From Lutibacter maritimus (GTDB lineage Bacteria; Bacteroidota; Bacteroidia; Flavobacteriales; Flavobacteriaceae): a DNA stretch of 64,000 nt. Below are positions 50,829-60,133 of the stretch, one piece after another. Numbering within the stretch: position 1 is the stretch's first letter; each line of letters starts with the position of its first letter. The translations under genes and the position numbers were made by a program. The stretch is from NCBI RefSeq assembly GCF_900116115.1, contig NZ_FOZP01000005.1:124001-188000 (forward strand), given 5' to 3'. The notes under the pieces were generated by a model. It saw only the letters and a list, made by a program, of their open reading frames with translations, was not told the origin of the DNA and did not search any database.

Positions 50829-53312
50829 TTATTTTTTGGTACTTTTACTTCTCGTTGTTTTCTTTTTAGGGGTATTTTTTTCAATTATTTGTTTTACTTC
50901 TTCAAGTGTTAAATTAGCGGCATCTACTGTTTTTGCCAATTCAATTTTAGTTTTACCTTTTATGATATTGAATCTTCCCCAACGAGCTTTTTCAACTGTG
51001 ATTTTTTCATCAGGCCAATTTTGAATAATTTTTTCTATATCTTTTCTTTTTTTATCTTCAATTAACTCTTTAATGTCACTTTTAGATAAATTATCAAAAT
51101 CGTATTTTTTATTCACATTAATAAATGTGTTGTTCCATTTTATAAAAGGACCAAAGCGACCTACACCTTTTTGTACTGGTAAATTTTCATAAGTAGCAAT
51201 TGGCGCATCTGCTTCGCGTTTTTCTTCAATTAACTCAATAGCTCTATTAATATCAACTTCCATAGGATTTTCATCTTTTGGAATAGAAACGTACATATCA
51301 TCAAATTTTACGTATGGTCCAAATCTACCAACGGCAACTTCAACAGGTTTATCTTCATAACCTCCAACTTTTTTAGGAAGTTTAAATAAATCCATAGCTT
51401 CTTCAAAAGTTATGGTTGTTAAGTTTTGATCGCCTTGTAGGCTTGCAAATTTTGGTTTTTCTTCATCGGTAGCTTCGCCAATTTGTACCATTGCTCCAAA
51501 TCTTCCTAAACGTGCATATACATTTTTACCAGATTCAGGATCTATTCCTAATAAGCGTTCTCCTTTTGCTCTATCTGCATTTTCGGCAACATCTTCTACT
51601 GTTGGATGGAATTTTTTATAAAAATCTTTAATCATTTTTATCCAATCTTCTTTTCCTTCAGCAATATCATCAAATTCCGATTCAACTTTAGCAGTAAATC
51701 CAAAGTCTAAAATATTTGCAAAATTTTCAACTAAAAAATCGTTTACAATATTTCCGATATCTGTTGGTACCAATTTACCTTTATCAGAACCTACTTTTTC
51801 AGTTAAAATTTTAGTTGTAATTTCTTTGCCTTTTAATTTTAACTCGGTATAATTTCTGTCTTCACCTTCAATAGTTCCTTTTTGAACGTATTCTCTTTTT
51901 TGAATGGTTGAAATTGTTGGTGCGTAGGTTGATGGTCTTCCAATTCCTAATTCTTCTAAACTTTTAACTAAAGATGCTTCGGTAAATCTATAAGGACCTT
52001 TAGTGTATCGTTCTGTTGCGGTAATATATTTATTTACCAAGGTTTCGCCAATGGCAAGTTTTGGTAGCATTCCATCTTGTTCTTCATCTTCATTATCATT
52101 TCCTTCCAAATAAACGGCTAAGAAACCCTCAAACTTTATCATTTCACCATTTGCAGTAAAAATGCTATCGTTATTATTGTTTTCAATTCTAACATTTGTG
52201 CGCTCTACTTGTGCGCTGCTCATTTGAGAAGCAATGGTTCTTTTCCAAATTAAATCGTACAATCTATTTTGATCAAAATCAACATTTATTGTTTGCTGAC
52301 TCATGCTTGTTGGTCTAATAGCTTCGTGAGCTTCTTGTGCTCCTTTAGATTTTGTGCTGTAGTTTCTTGGTTTGCTATATTGTTTTCCGTACGATGAAAT
52401 TATTTCTTGTTGTGCATCATTTTTAGCATCTTCAGACAGATTTACACTGTCGGTTCTCATATAGGTAATTAAACCGGCTTCATACAAACGTTGTGCAATC
52501 ATCATAGTTTTTGCAACAGGAAAACCTAATTTACGTGATGCTTCTTGTTGTAATGTTGAAGTTGTAAAAGGTGCTGCTGGCGATTTTTTTGCAGGTTTTT
52601 TCTGTAAATCTTCAACTTTAAATTTAGCACCAATTGATGAGTTTAAAAAAGTTTGAGCTTCTTCTTTGGTTTCAAAGTTTTTAGGAATTGAAGCTTTAAA
52701 CTTTTTTCCTTCCTCACTTAAAAACTCTGCAACAACTTTATAGGATGCTTGCGGAACAAAATTTATAATATCTCTTTCTCTTTCAACAATTAATCGAACA
52801 GCAACTGATTGTACGCGTCCTGCAGATAATCCGCCTTTTACTTTTCTCCATAAAACAGGTGAAAGTTCATAACCTACTAAACGATCTAGAACTCTACGCG
52901 CTTGTTGCGCATTTACCAAATTATAGTCAATTTTTCTTGGGTTTTCAACAGCTTTTAATATCGCTTTTTGTGTAATCTCGTGAAATACAATTCGTTTTGT
53001 ATTATTTTCTTTTAACTTTAATTGCTCATATAAATGCCAAGCAATAGCTTCTCCTTCACGATCCTCATCGGAAGCTAACCAAACTGTTTCAGCATTTTTA
53101 GATAAGTCCTTTAATTTTTTTACAAGTGCCTTTTTATCAGAAGGAACTCGGTAATTTGGCATAAAATCTCCATCTACATTTATTCCAATTTCTTTTGAAG
53201 GTAAATCGGCAATATGACCAAAGCTGGATTCTACTTGAAAATCTTTTCCTAAAAATTTTTCAATTGTTTTTGCTTTTGCAGGTGACTCTACGATTACTAA
53301 ATTTTTTGCCAT
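50829..53312 (-). CDS. topA: DNA topoisomerase I (type IA)
   Basis: Relaxes negatively supercoiled DNA. The 827-aa protein has the TOPRIM start MAKNLVIVESPAKAKTIEKF with the SDEDREGEAIAWHL metal motif, and the active-site segment GLITYMRTDSVNLS (about 280-293) with the catalytic Tyr. Instead of the zinc-ribbon tail of E. coli TopA, the C-terminus has three or more repeats of the kind GRFGPYVKFDDMYVSI and GRFGPFIKWNNTFINV, then a Lys/Ser/Thr-rich end. This tail is usual in Bacteroidota. Confidence 0.95.
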   Translation of the reverse strand: MAKNLVIVESPAKAKTIEKFLGKDFQVESSFGHIADLPSKEIGINVDGDFMPNYRVPSDKKALVKKLKDLSKNAETVWLASDEDREGEAIAWHLYEQLKLKENNTKRIVFHEITQKAILKAVENPRKIDYNLVNAQQARRVLDRLVGYELSPVLWRKVKGGLSAGRVQSVAVRLIVERERDIINFVPQASYKVVAEFLSEEGKKFKASIPKNFETKEEAQTFLNSSIGAKFKVEDLQKKPAKKSPAAPFTTSTLQQEASRKLGFPVAKTMMIAQRLYEAGLITYMRTDSVNLSEDAKNDAQQEIISSYGKQYSKPRNYSTKSKGAQEAHEAIRPTSMSQQTINVDFDQNRLYDLIWKRTIASQMSSAQVERTNVRIENNNNDSIFTANGEMIKFEGFLAVYLEGNDNEDEEQDGMLPKLAIGETLVNKYITATERYTKGPYRFTEASLVKSLEELGIGRPSTYAPTISTIQKREYVQKGTIEGEDRNYTELKLKGKEITTKILTEKVGSDKGKLVPTDIGNIVNDFLVENFANILDFGFTAKVESEFDDIAEGKEDWIKMIKDFYKKFHPTVEDVAENADRAKGERLLGIDPESGKNVYARLGRFGAMVQIGEATDEEKPKFASLQGDQNLTTITFEEAMDLFKLPKKVGGYEDKPVEVAVGRFGPYVKFDDMYVSIPKDENPMEVDINRAIELIEEKREADAPIATYENLPVQKGVGRFGPFIKWNNTFINVNKKYDFDNLSKSDIKELIEDKKRKDIEKIIQNWPDEKITVEKARWGRFNIIKGKTKIELAKTVDAANLTLEEVKQIIEKNTPKKKTTRSKSTKK

Positions 53313-53367
53313 AAATTATTTCTTTTTCTAAAAACACACCATGATATATAATGGCGATTTTGGACTG

Positions 53368-53396
53368 CAAATGTATACAGATTTTTTTTAATTCAA
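53368..53396 (-). promoter_or_regulatory. Promoter of topA
   Basis: On the minus strand, TTG (53394-53396) and TACATTTG (53368-53375) are 18 nt apart. The topA start is at 53312. Confidence 0.55.
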
Positions 53397-53455
53397 ATTT
53401 TTTGTTGCAAAATGCCATTTTTTTAGTCTAAAAATGCTGTTAAAATTCTGCCAAA

Positions 53456-53489
53456 TTGACACGACTTTAGTTTTTTGGTTATATCTTTG
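53456..53489 (+). promoter_or_regulatory. Promoter of miaB
   Basis: TTG (53456-53458) and TATCTTTG (53482-53489) are 23 nt apart, at the long end of the usual range. The miaB start is at 53507, giving a very short leader. Confidence 0.5.
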
Positions 53490-53506
53490 CAAACCAAATA
53501 AAATAT

Positions 53507-54940
53507 ATGAGTGCCGAAAAAGTAATAGAAGAAAAAAAGCAAGGACAAGCGCTTTTAACAGAACAAAAAGAAGGAAATCATAAAAAACTTTTTATTGAAA
53601 GTTATGGTTGTCAAATGAATTTGAATGACAGTGAAATTGTTGCTGCAATTCTTTCCGACCAAGGATATAATACCACACATTTATTAGAAGAAGCTGATTT
53701 AGTTTTAGTAAATACTTGTTCTATTAGAGAAAAAGCAGAACAAACGGTTAGAAAACGTTTAGAAAAATACAATGCCGTAAAAAAAATAAATCCAACAATG
53801 AAAGTTGGAGTTTTAGGTTGTATGGCAGAACGTTTAAAAGCTAAATTTTTAGAAGAAGAAAAAATAGTTGATTTAGTAGTTGGTCCGGATGCTTACCGAG
53901 ATTTGCCAAACTTATTAGAAGAAGTAAATGCTGGTCGTGATGCAGTAAACGTAATTTTATCAAAAGAAGAAACCTATGGCGATGTATCTCCAGTTCGATT
54001 AAATAGTAATGGAGTATCTGCGTTTGTTTCCATAACCAGAGGTTGTGACAATATGTGCACTTTTTGTGTAGTTCCATTTACTAGAGGAAGAGAAAGAAGT
54101 CGTGACCCAAAAAGTATTGTTGAAGAAATTAAACAATTGGTTGATAATAATTATAAAGAAATAACATTATTAGGACAAAATGTAGATAGTTACCTTTGGT
54201 ATGGTGGAGGCTTAAAAAAAGATTTTAAAAATGCTTCAGAAATAGCCCAAGCTACAGCAATGGATTTTTCTCAGTTATTAGATTTGGTAGCTACGGAATT
54301 TCCAAAAACACGTTTCCGTTTTTCAACATCAAACCCACAAGATATGAGTTTAGATGTAATTAAAACGATGGCAAATCACCAAAATATTTGTAAATATATT
54401 CATTTACCTGTGCAAAGTGGAAGTACCAATGTTTTAAAAAGAATGAATCGCCAGCATACTAGAGAAGAATATATAGAGTTAATAGATAATATTAAAACTT
54501 TATTGCCAGATTGTGCTATATCGCAAGATATGATTACTGGTTTTTGTGGCGAAACAGAAGAAGAACACCAAGAAACACTTAGTTTAATGGAATATGTAAA
54601 ATACGATTTTGGTTTTATGTTTGCCTATTCTGAAAGACCAGGAACTCCTGCAGAAAAGAAAATGGAAGATGATGTTCCAGAAGAAGTTAAGAAAAGACGA
54701 TTAAATGATATTATTCAATTACAACAGCAACACAGCTTATACAATACACAAAAATTTGTAGGAAAAACGGTTGAAGTTTTAATTGAAGGTTCTTCAAAAA
54801 AATCGGACGCACATTGGAAAGGAAGAAACTCGCAAAATGCTGTTGTAGTATTTCCAAAAGGAGATGAACAAATTGGTGATTTTGTAAATATATATGTAGA
54901 AGATTGTACTTCTGCAACGCTATTAGGAAAAAGAGTTTAA
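53507..54940 (+). CDS. miaB: tRNA-2-methylthio-N6-dimethylallyladenosine synthase
   Basis: MiaB adds a methylthio group to isopentenyl-A37 of tRNAs. The 477-aa protein has the three N-terminal cluster cysteines (C35 in SYGCQMN, C71 in NTCSIREKA, C105 in LGCMAERL) and the radical-SAM cluster in RGCDNMCTFC (C180, C184, C187), then a C-terminal TRAM domain. All are intact. It is followed after 4 bp by the sigma-54 activator gene and heads the miaB-activator-lptE-TPR-secG run. Confidence 0.97.
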   Translation: MSAEKVIEEKKQGQALLTEQKEGNHKKLFIESYGCQMNLNDSEIVAAILSDQGYNTTHLLEEADLVLVNTCSIREKAEQTVRKRLEKYNAVKKINPTMKVGVLGCMAERLKAKFLEEEKIVDLVVGPDAYRDLPNLLEEVNAGRDAVNVILSKEETYGDVSPVRLNSNGVSAFVSITRGCDNMCTFCVVPFTRGRERSRDPKSIVEEIKQLVDNNYKEITLLGQNVDSYLWYGGGLKKDFKNASEIAQATAMDFSQLLDLVATEFPKTRFRFSTSNPQDMSLDVIKTMANHQNICKYIHLPVQSGSTNVLKRMNRQHTREEYIELIDNIKTLLPDCAISQDMITGFCGETEEEHQETLSLMEYVKYDFGFMFAYSERPGTPAEKKMEDDVPEEVKKRRLNDIIQLQQQHSLYNTQKFVGKTVEVLIEGSSKKSDAHWKGRNSQNAVVVFPKGDEQIGDFVNIYVEDCTSATLLGKRV

Positions 54941-54944
54941 AATT

Positions 54945-56180
54945 ATGGATTCATTACAAGCAATAAAACAACGTTTTGGCATTATTGGAAACGATATGCA
55001 TTTAAACCGAGCTTTAGAAAAAGCAGTAAGAGTTGCTCCTACTGATATTTCGGTGTTGGTAACCGGTGAAAGTGGTGTTGGGAAAGAAAATATTCCAAAA
55101 ATTATTCATGCATTATCACATCGTAAACATGCTAAATATATTGCTGTAAACTGTGGGGCTATTCCAGAAGGAACAATTGATAGCGAATTATTTGGACATG
55201 AAAAAGGATCTTTTACAGGTGCAACAGCAACACGTAAAGGTTATTTTGAAGTAGCCGATGGCGGCACTATTTTTTTAGATGAAGTTGGAGAATTACCGTT
55301 AACTACACAAGTTAGATTGCTGCGTGTTTTAGAAAATGGTGAATTTATAAAAGTAGGTTCTTCTGAAATTCAAAAAACCAATGTTAGAATTGTTGCTGCA
55401 ACCAACCTAAACATGCACCAAGCCATTAACAAAGGAAAATTTAGAGAAGATTTATATTACCGTTTAAGTACCATTGAAATTCATTTACCACCATTAAGAG
55501 AGCGTTTAAGTGATATTCATTTGTTATTTAGAAAATTTGCATCAGATTTTGCTCAAAAATACAATATGCCTGGGGTTAGATTAACCGATGAAGCTGTAAA
55601 AGTTTTAGAAAATTATGGTTTTCCTGGAAACATTCGTCAATTAAAAAATATTGCAGAACAAATTTCTGTTGTAGAAGAAAACAGATTTATTTCTCCGGCT
55701 AGCTTACAACAATATTTACCTTCAAAAGGAACTAATTTACCGTCTATTATAGAAAGCAAAAAAAATAATAGCGATTTTAGTTCGGAACGTGAAATTATGT
55801 ACAAAGTGCTTTTTGATATGCGTAATGACATAAATGATCTTAAAAAACTTACGCTAGAGTTAATGCAAAGCGGTGATGCGCAAAAAGTACAAGAAGAAAA
55901 TAAAAATTTAATTAAAAAAATATATAACGATGTTCCTTCAGATGAACAAGAAGAAAATCGTGTGGAAGTAGTTCGTTTAAATGAAAAATATACAGAAGCG
56001 GCAGATTATGAATTTGCCGAAACTATAGATGCTGATGAAAGTTTGTCTATTCAAGAAAAAGAAATAGAGTTGATTAAAAAATCGTTAGAAAGAAACAACG
56101 GAAAAAGAAAATTAGCCGCTAAAGAATTGGGTATTTCTGAAAGAACTTTATATCGAAAAATAAAACAGTACGATTTATAG
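54945..56180 (+). CDS. Sigma-54-dependent activator without a regulatory domain
   Basis: The 411-aa protein has a sigma-54 AAA+ domain that starts at about residue 12, with Walker A GESGVGKE (41-48), GSFTGA (88-93) in place of the common GAFTGA, and Walker B GGTIFLDE (106-113). A Fis-type helix-turn-helix (about 390-411, ELGISERTLYRKIKQ) ends the protein. There is no receiver, GAF or PAS domain in front, so activity must be set by level or by a partner, as in PspF. It lies between miaB and lptE, suggesting control of envelope or lipopolysaccharide functions. Confidence 0.9.
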   Translation: MDSLQAIKQRFGIIGNDMHLNRALEKAVRVAPTDISVLVTGESGVGKENIPKIIHALSHRKHAKYIAVNCGAIPEGTIDSELFGHEKGSFTGATATRKGYFEVADGGTIFLDEVGELPLTTQVRLLRVLENGEFIKVGSSEIQKTNVRIVAATNLNMHQAINKGKFREDLYYRLSTIEIHLPPLRERLSDIHLLFRKFASDFAQKYNMPGVRLTDEAVKVLENYGFPGNIRQLKNIAEQISVVEENRFISPASLQQYLPSKGTNLPSIIESKKNNSDFSSEREIMYKVLFDMRNDINDLKKLTLELMQSGDAQKVQEENKNLIKKIYNDVPSDEQEENRVEVVRLNEKYTEAADYEFAETIDADESLSIQEKEIELIKKSLERNNGKRKLAAKELGISERTLYRKIKQYDL

Positions 56181-56190
56181 TTTAAATACC

Positions 56191-56198
56191 TAAATTTG
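56191..56198 (+). promoter_or_regulatory. Possible internal promoter ahead of lptE
   Basis: TAAATTTG matches TAnnTTTG. It could give lptE-TPR-secG a separate start in addition to readthrough from miaB. Confidence 0.3.
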
Positions 56199-56225
56199 AA
56201 AATATTTTAAAAAGTGACCTTACAA

Positions 56226-56732
56226 ATGAAAAAAATCTATTTAGTAGTTGTATTATTTTTAACAATTGCAGTTGAAAGTTGCGGTATCTATTCTTTTACA
56301 GGAACTAATATTCAGCCCGATGTAAAAACCATTCAAATAGATTATTTTCCGAACAATGCCGTTTTGGTAGAACCAAGCTTAAGTCAAACTTTTACTATGG
56401 AGTTACAAGATTTGTTTTTAAGGCAAACTAATTTAGATTTAGTAAAATCAGGCGGCGATTTACAGTTTGAAGGAGAAATTACGGGTTATAAAATAAACCC
56501 TATGACAGCAACAGCAGAGCAAACTGCTGCACAGCAAAGACTTACTATAACAGTAAATGTTCGCTTTTTTAATAATAAATTTGAAGAGGATAATTTTGAG
56601 CAAACATTTTCACATTATTATGATTATGATGCAAATGCCATATTATCTGGAAGTTTAATGGATGATGCTTTTAAAGAAATTATAGAGCGCATTACACAAG
56701 ATATTTTTAATGCTTCCGTAGCAAAATGGTAA
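56226..56732 (+). CDS. lptE: LPS assembly lipoprotein LptE
   Basis: LptE plugs the outer-membrane translocon LptD that places lipopolysaccharide. The 168-aa product begins MKKIYLVVVLFLTIAVESC, a lipoprotein signal with Cys19, followed by GIYSFTGTNI, usual for the Bacteroidota form. A GTG at 56214 extends the frame by four residues (MTLQ) ahead of the signal; the ATG at 56226 is the likely start. The SLSQTFTMELQDLFLRQTNL segment is typical. It lies 45 bp after the activator gene and 3 bp before the TPR gene. Confidence 0.88.
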   Translation: MKKIYLVVVLFLTIAVESCGIYSFTGTNIQPDVKTIQIDYFPNNAVLVEPSLSQTFTMELQDLFLRQTNLDLVKSGGDLQFEGEITGYKINPMTATAEQTAAQQRLTITVNVRFFNNKFEEDNFEQTFSHYYDYDANAILSGSLMDDAFKEIIERITQDIFNASVAKW

Positions 56733-56735
56733 ACA

Positions 56736-57626
56736 ATGAATAGTATTGAATTTAATAATTTATTAACTAACCCTGAAAAAGCGAATACTACATCGCCAGA
56801 AGTATTAGAGAGTATTATTCATGAATTTCCTTATTTTCAAGCTGTAAAAGCGCTTCAGCTTAAAAATTTTAAAAATAACAATAGTTTTAAATATAATGAA
56901 GCTTTAAAAAAAACAGCAGCATATACCATAGATAGAAAAGTACTTTTTGAATATATTACTTCATTAAATTTTGATAAAAAAACAGTAAATGAAATTGAAA
57001 TATTAGAAGAAATTGAAGTGATAGAACCTGAAACCGTAAAAGTGCTTCATAGTAAAATTACAAGTTTATTTAAGTCAAAAAAACAAAAAGAAGAACCAAT
57101 TTTACCTGAAGAAAAAGTGGATACAAATCCACCTGCTATTTCAGAGACAAATAATAGAGAAGAAATAGAAATAGTTTTAACTAATTCTGAAGAAACTAAA
57201 GAAGCAAATGAAGTGTTAGAATTAGGAAAACCTTTGCAATTTAGTAGTGCAGAACCACATTCTTTTAACGAATGGATGCAATTAATTTCGCAAAAACCTA
57301 TTGAAAGAGAAGAAAAAGCTTCTAAAACTGACAAAATTTCTTCAAAAATTGAAGATAAATTTAGCCTAATTGATAAATTTATTGAAACCAATCCAAAAAT
57401 TAAACCAGTAGATAAACAAGCTGTAAATGTTGATATTTCTGCAGAAAGTAATTATCAAAGCGAAAGTTTAATGACAGAAACTTTAGCCAAAGTTTACTTA
57501 GAACAAAAAAAATATGATAATGCATTGCAAGCTTACCGCATTTTAAGTTTGAAATATCCAGAAAAAAGTAGTTTCTTTGCAAACCGAATTAAAGCAATAA
57601 AAATTTTACAAAAAAATAAGTCATGA
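56736..57626 (+). CDS. TPR-containing protein of unknown function
   Basis: The 296-aa protein is acidic and Lys/Glu-rich with a low-complexity middle (about 110-200). Its only clear motif is a tetratricopeptide repeat near the C-terminus (about 240-275, TLAKVYLEQKKYDNALQAYR). No signal peptide or membrane segment is seen. It is found between lptE and secG in Flavobacteriia, and the secG start overlaps its stop by 4 bp, so translation is coupled. A role linked to secretion or envelope assembly is only suggested by position. Confidence 0.75.
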   Translation: MNSIEFNNLLTNPEKANTTSPEVLESIIHEFPYFQAVKALQLKNFKNNNSFKYNEALKKTAAYTIDRKVLFEYITSLNFDKKTVNEIEILEEIEVIEPETVKVLHSKITSLFKSKKQKEEPILPEEKVDTNPPAISETNNREEIEIVLTNSEETKEANEVLELGKPLQFSSAEPHSFNEWMQLISQKPIEREEKASKTDKISSKIEDKFSLIDKFIETNPKIKPVDKQAVNVDISAESNYQSESLMTETLAKVYLEQKKYDNALQAYRILSLKYPEKSSFFANRIKAIKILQKNKS

Positions 57627-57967
57627 CATATACATTATTTTTAGTTCTAATTATGATAGTAGCATTTTTGCTAATATTAATTATTATGGTTCAAAATCCT
57701 AAAGGTGGAGGGTTGTCTTCTTCATTTGGTGGAGGTGGATCACAATCATTAGGTGGCGTTCAAAACACTACAAACTTTTTAGATAAAAGTACTTGGACAC
57801 TTTCAATAGTATTATTAGCCCTAATTTTATTATCTAATTTTGCTGCTCCAAAGCCAAATGCTGTTGATACAAGTTCAGAAATAGAAAACACACTTCAAAA
57901 TAGAGAAGTACAAAGTGCACCAATTGAAACTACAACTCCTGCTACAACGCAAGATACCGTTCAATAG
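57623..57967 (+). CDS. secG: Preprotein translocase subunit SecG
   Basis: SecG assists the SecYEG channel. The 114-aa protein has two membrane helices (about 4-24 and 53-72), the QNPKGGGLSSSFGGGGSQSLGG-type linker between them in slightly shortened form, and a Thr/Ser-rich C-terminal tail (about 78-114) that is longer than in E. coli. It overlaps the TPR gene by 4 bp and is followed by a strong terminator. Confidence 0.93.
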   Translation: MTYTLFLVLIMIVAFLLILIIMVQNPKGGGLSSSFGGGGSQSLGGVQNTTNFLDKSTWTLSIVLLALILLSNFAAPKPNAVDTSSEIENTLQNREVQSAPIETTTPATTQDTVQ

Positions 57968-57992
57968 CTGTATAAAAAATATAAGTTAAAAA

Positions 57993-58026
57993 ATGCCAAC
58001 GTAAATGACACGTTGGCATTTTTTTA
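57993..58026 (+). terminator. Terminator after secG
   Basis: Perfect 11-bp stem AATGCCAACGT / ACGTTGGCATT (57993-58003 and 58011-58021) with a 7-nt loop and a T-run. Confidence 0.85.
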
Positions 58027-58053
58027 TTAAAAAAAGTTACTTTAAAAGTACAT

Positions 58054-58084
58054 TTGGCAGATTTACTAACTTGGCATACTTTTA
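58054..58084 (+). promoter_or_regulatory. Promoter of groES-groEL
   Basis: TTG (58054-58056, within TTTGGCA) and TACTTTTA (58077-58084) are 20 nt apart. The second is one base from the consensus. No CIRCE element is present. Confidence 0.5.
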
Positions 58085-58129
58085 GACTATTTAATTCACA
58101 GAATTAATAATTTTTTAAACTAATTAAAA

Positions 58130-58408
58130 ATGAATAAAATTAATATTAAACCATTATCAGATAGAGTTTTAGTAGAACCTCTTCCAGCTGAAAAAACAAC
58201 AGCATCAGGATTAATTATTCCAGATTCAGCAAAAGAAAAACAGCAAAAAGGAACTGTAATTGCAGTTGGTAACGGATTGAAAGACGAACCAATGACAGTG
58301 AAAGTTGGTGATACAGTTTTATATGGTAAATATGCAGGAACCGAACTAGTTGTGGATGGTACCGACTATTTAATCATGAGAGAAAGCGATATTTTAGCAA
58401 TTGTTTAA
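58130..58408 (+). CDS. groS: Co-chaperonin GroES
   Basis: The 92-aa protein matches GroES over its length: [12 protein letters not shown] at the N-terminus, the mobile loop [17 protein letters not shown] (residues 20-36), and the [16 protein letters not shown] segment. It caps the GroEL ring. It is 19 bp before groL and shares its promoter. Confidence 0.97.
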   Translation: MNKINIKPLSDRVLVEPLPAEKTTASGLIIPDSAKEKQQKGTVIAVGNGLKDEPMTVKVGDTVLYGKYAGTELVVDGTDYLIMRESDILAIV

Positions 58409-58421
58409 TTATTAAAAATAA

Positions 58422-60056
<1,635 letters not shown>

Positions 60057-60075
60057 TAAAAAAATATGTATACAT

Positions 60076-60109
60076 AAAAAAGGCTCTCAAAATTTTGAGA
60101 GCCTTTTTT
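60076..60109. terminator. Terminator between groL and the convergent zincin gene
   Basis: Perfect palindrome GGCTCTCAAAA / TTTTGAGAGCC (60082-60103) flanked by As and Ts on both sides; functional in both directions. Confidence 0.85.
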
Positions 60110-60133
60110 ATATTTTATGATTTACTATTTTAT

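Noticed and set aside
50836-51024. 62-aa plus-strand frame inside topA
   Set aside because: It is antisense to the Lys-rich topA C-terminus, hydrophobic because of the complementary codons; a shadow.
53341-53506. Sigma-54 promoter upstream of miaB or topA
   Set aside because: No TGGCAC-N5-TTGC pair; the ordinary TTG/TAnnTTTG elements explain both genes.
58026-58129. CIRCE element or TTGGCA direct repeat as a heat-shock operator of groES-groEL
   Set aside because: No TTAGCACTC-N9-GAGTGCTAA is present; TTGGCA occurs twice (58054, 58071), but one copy is the -33 element and this is too little to call an operator.
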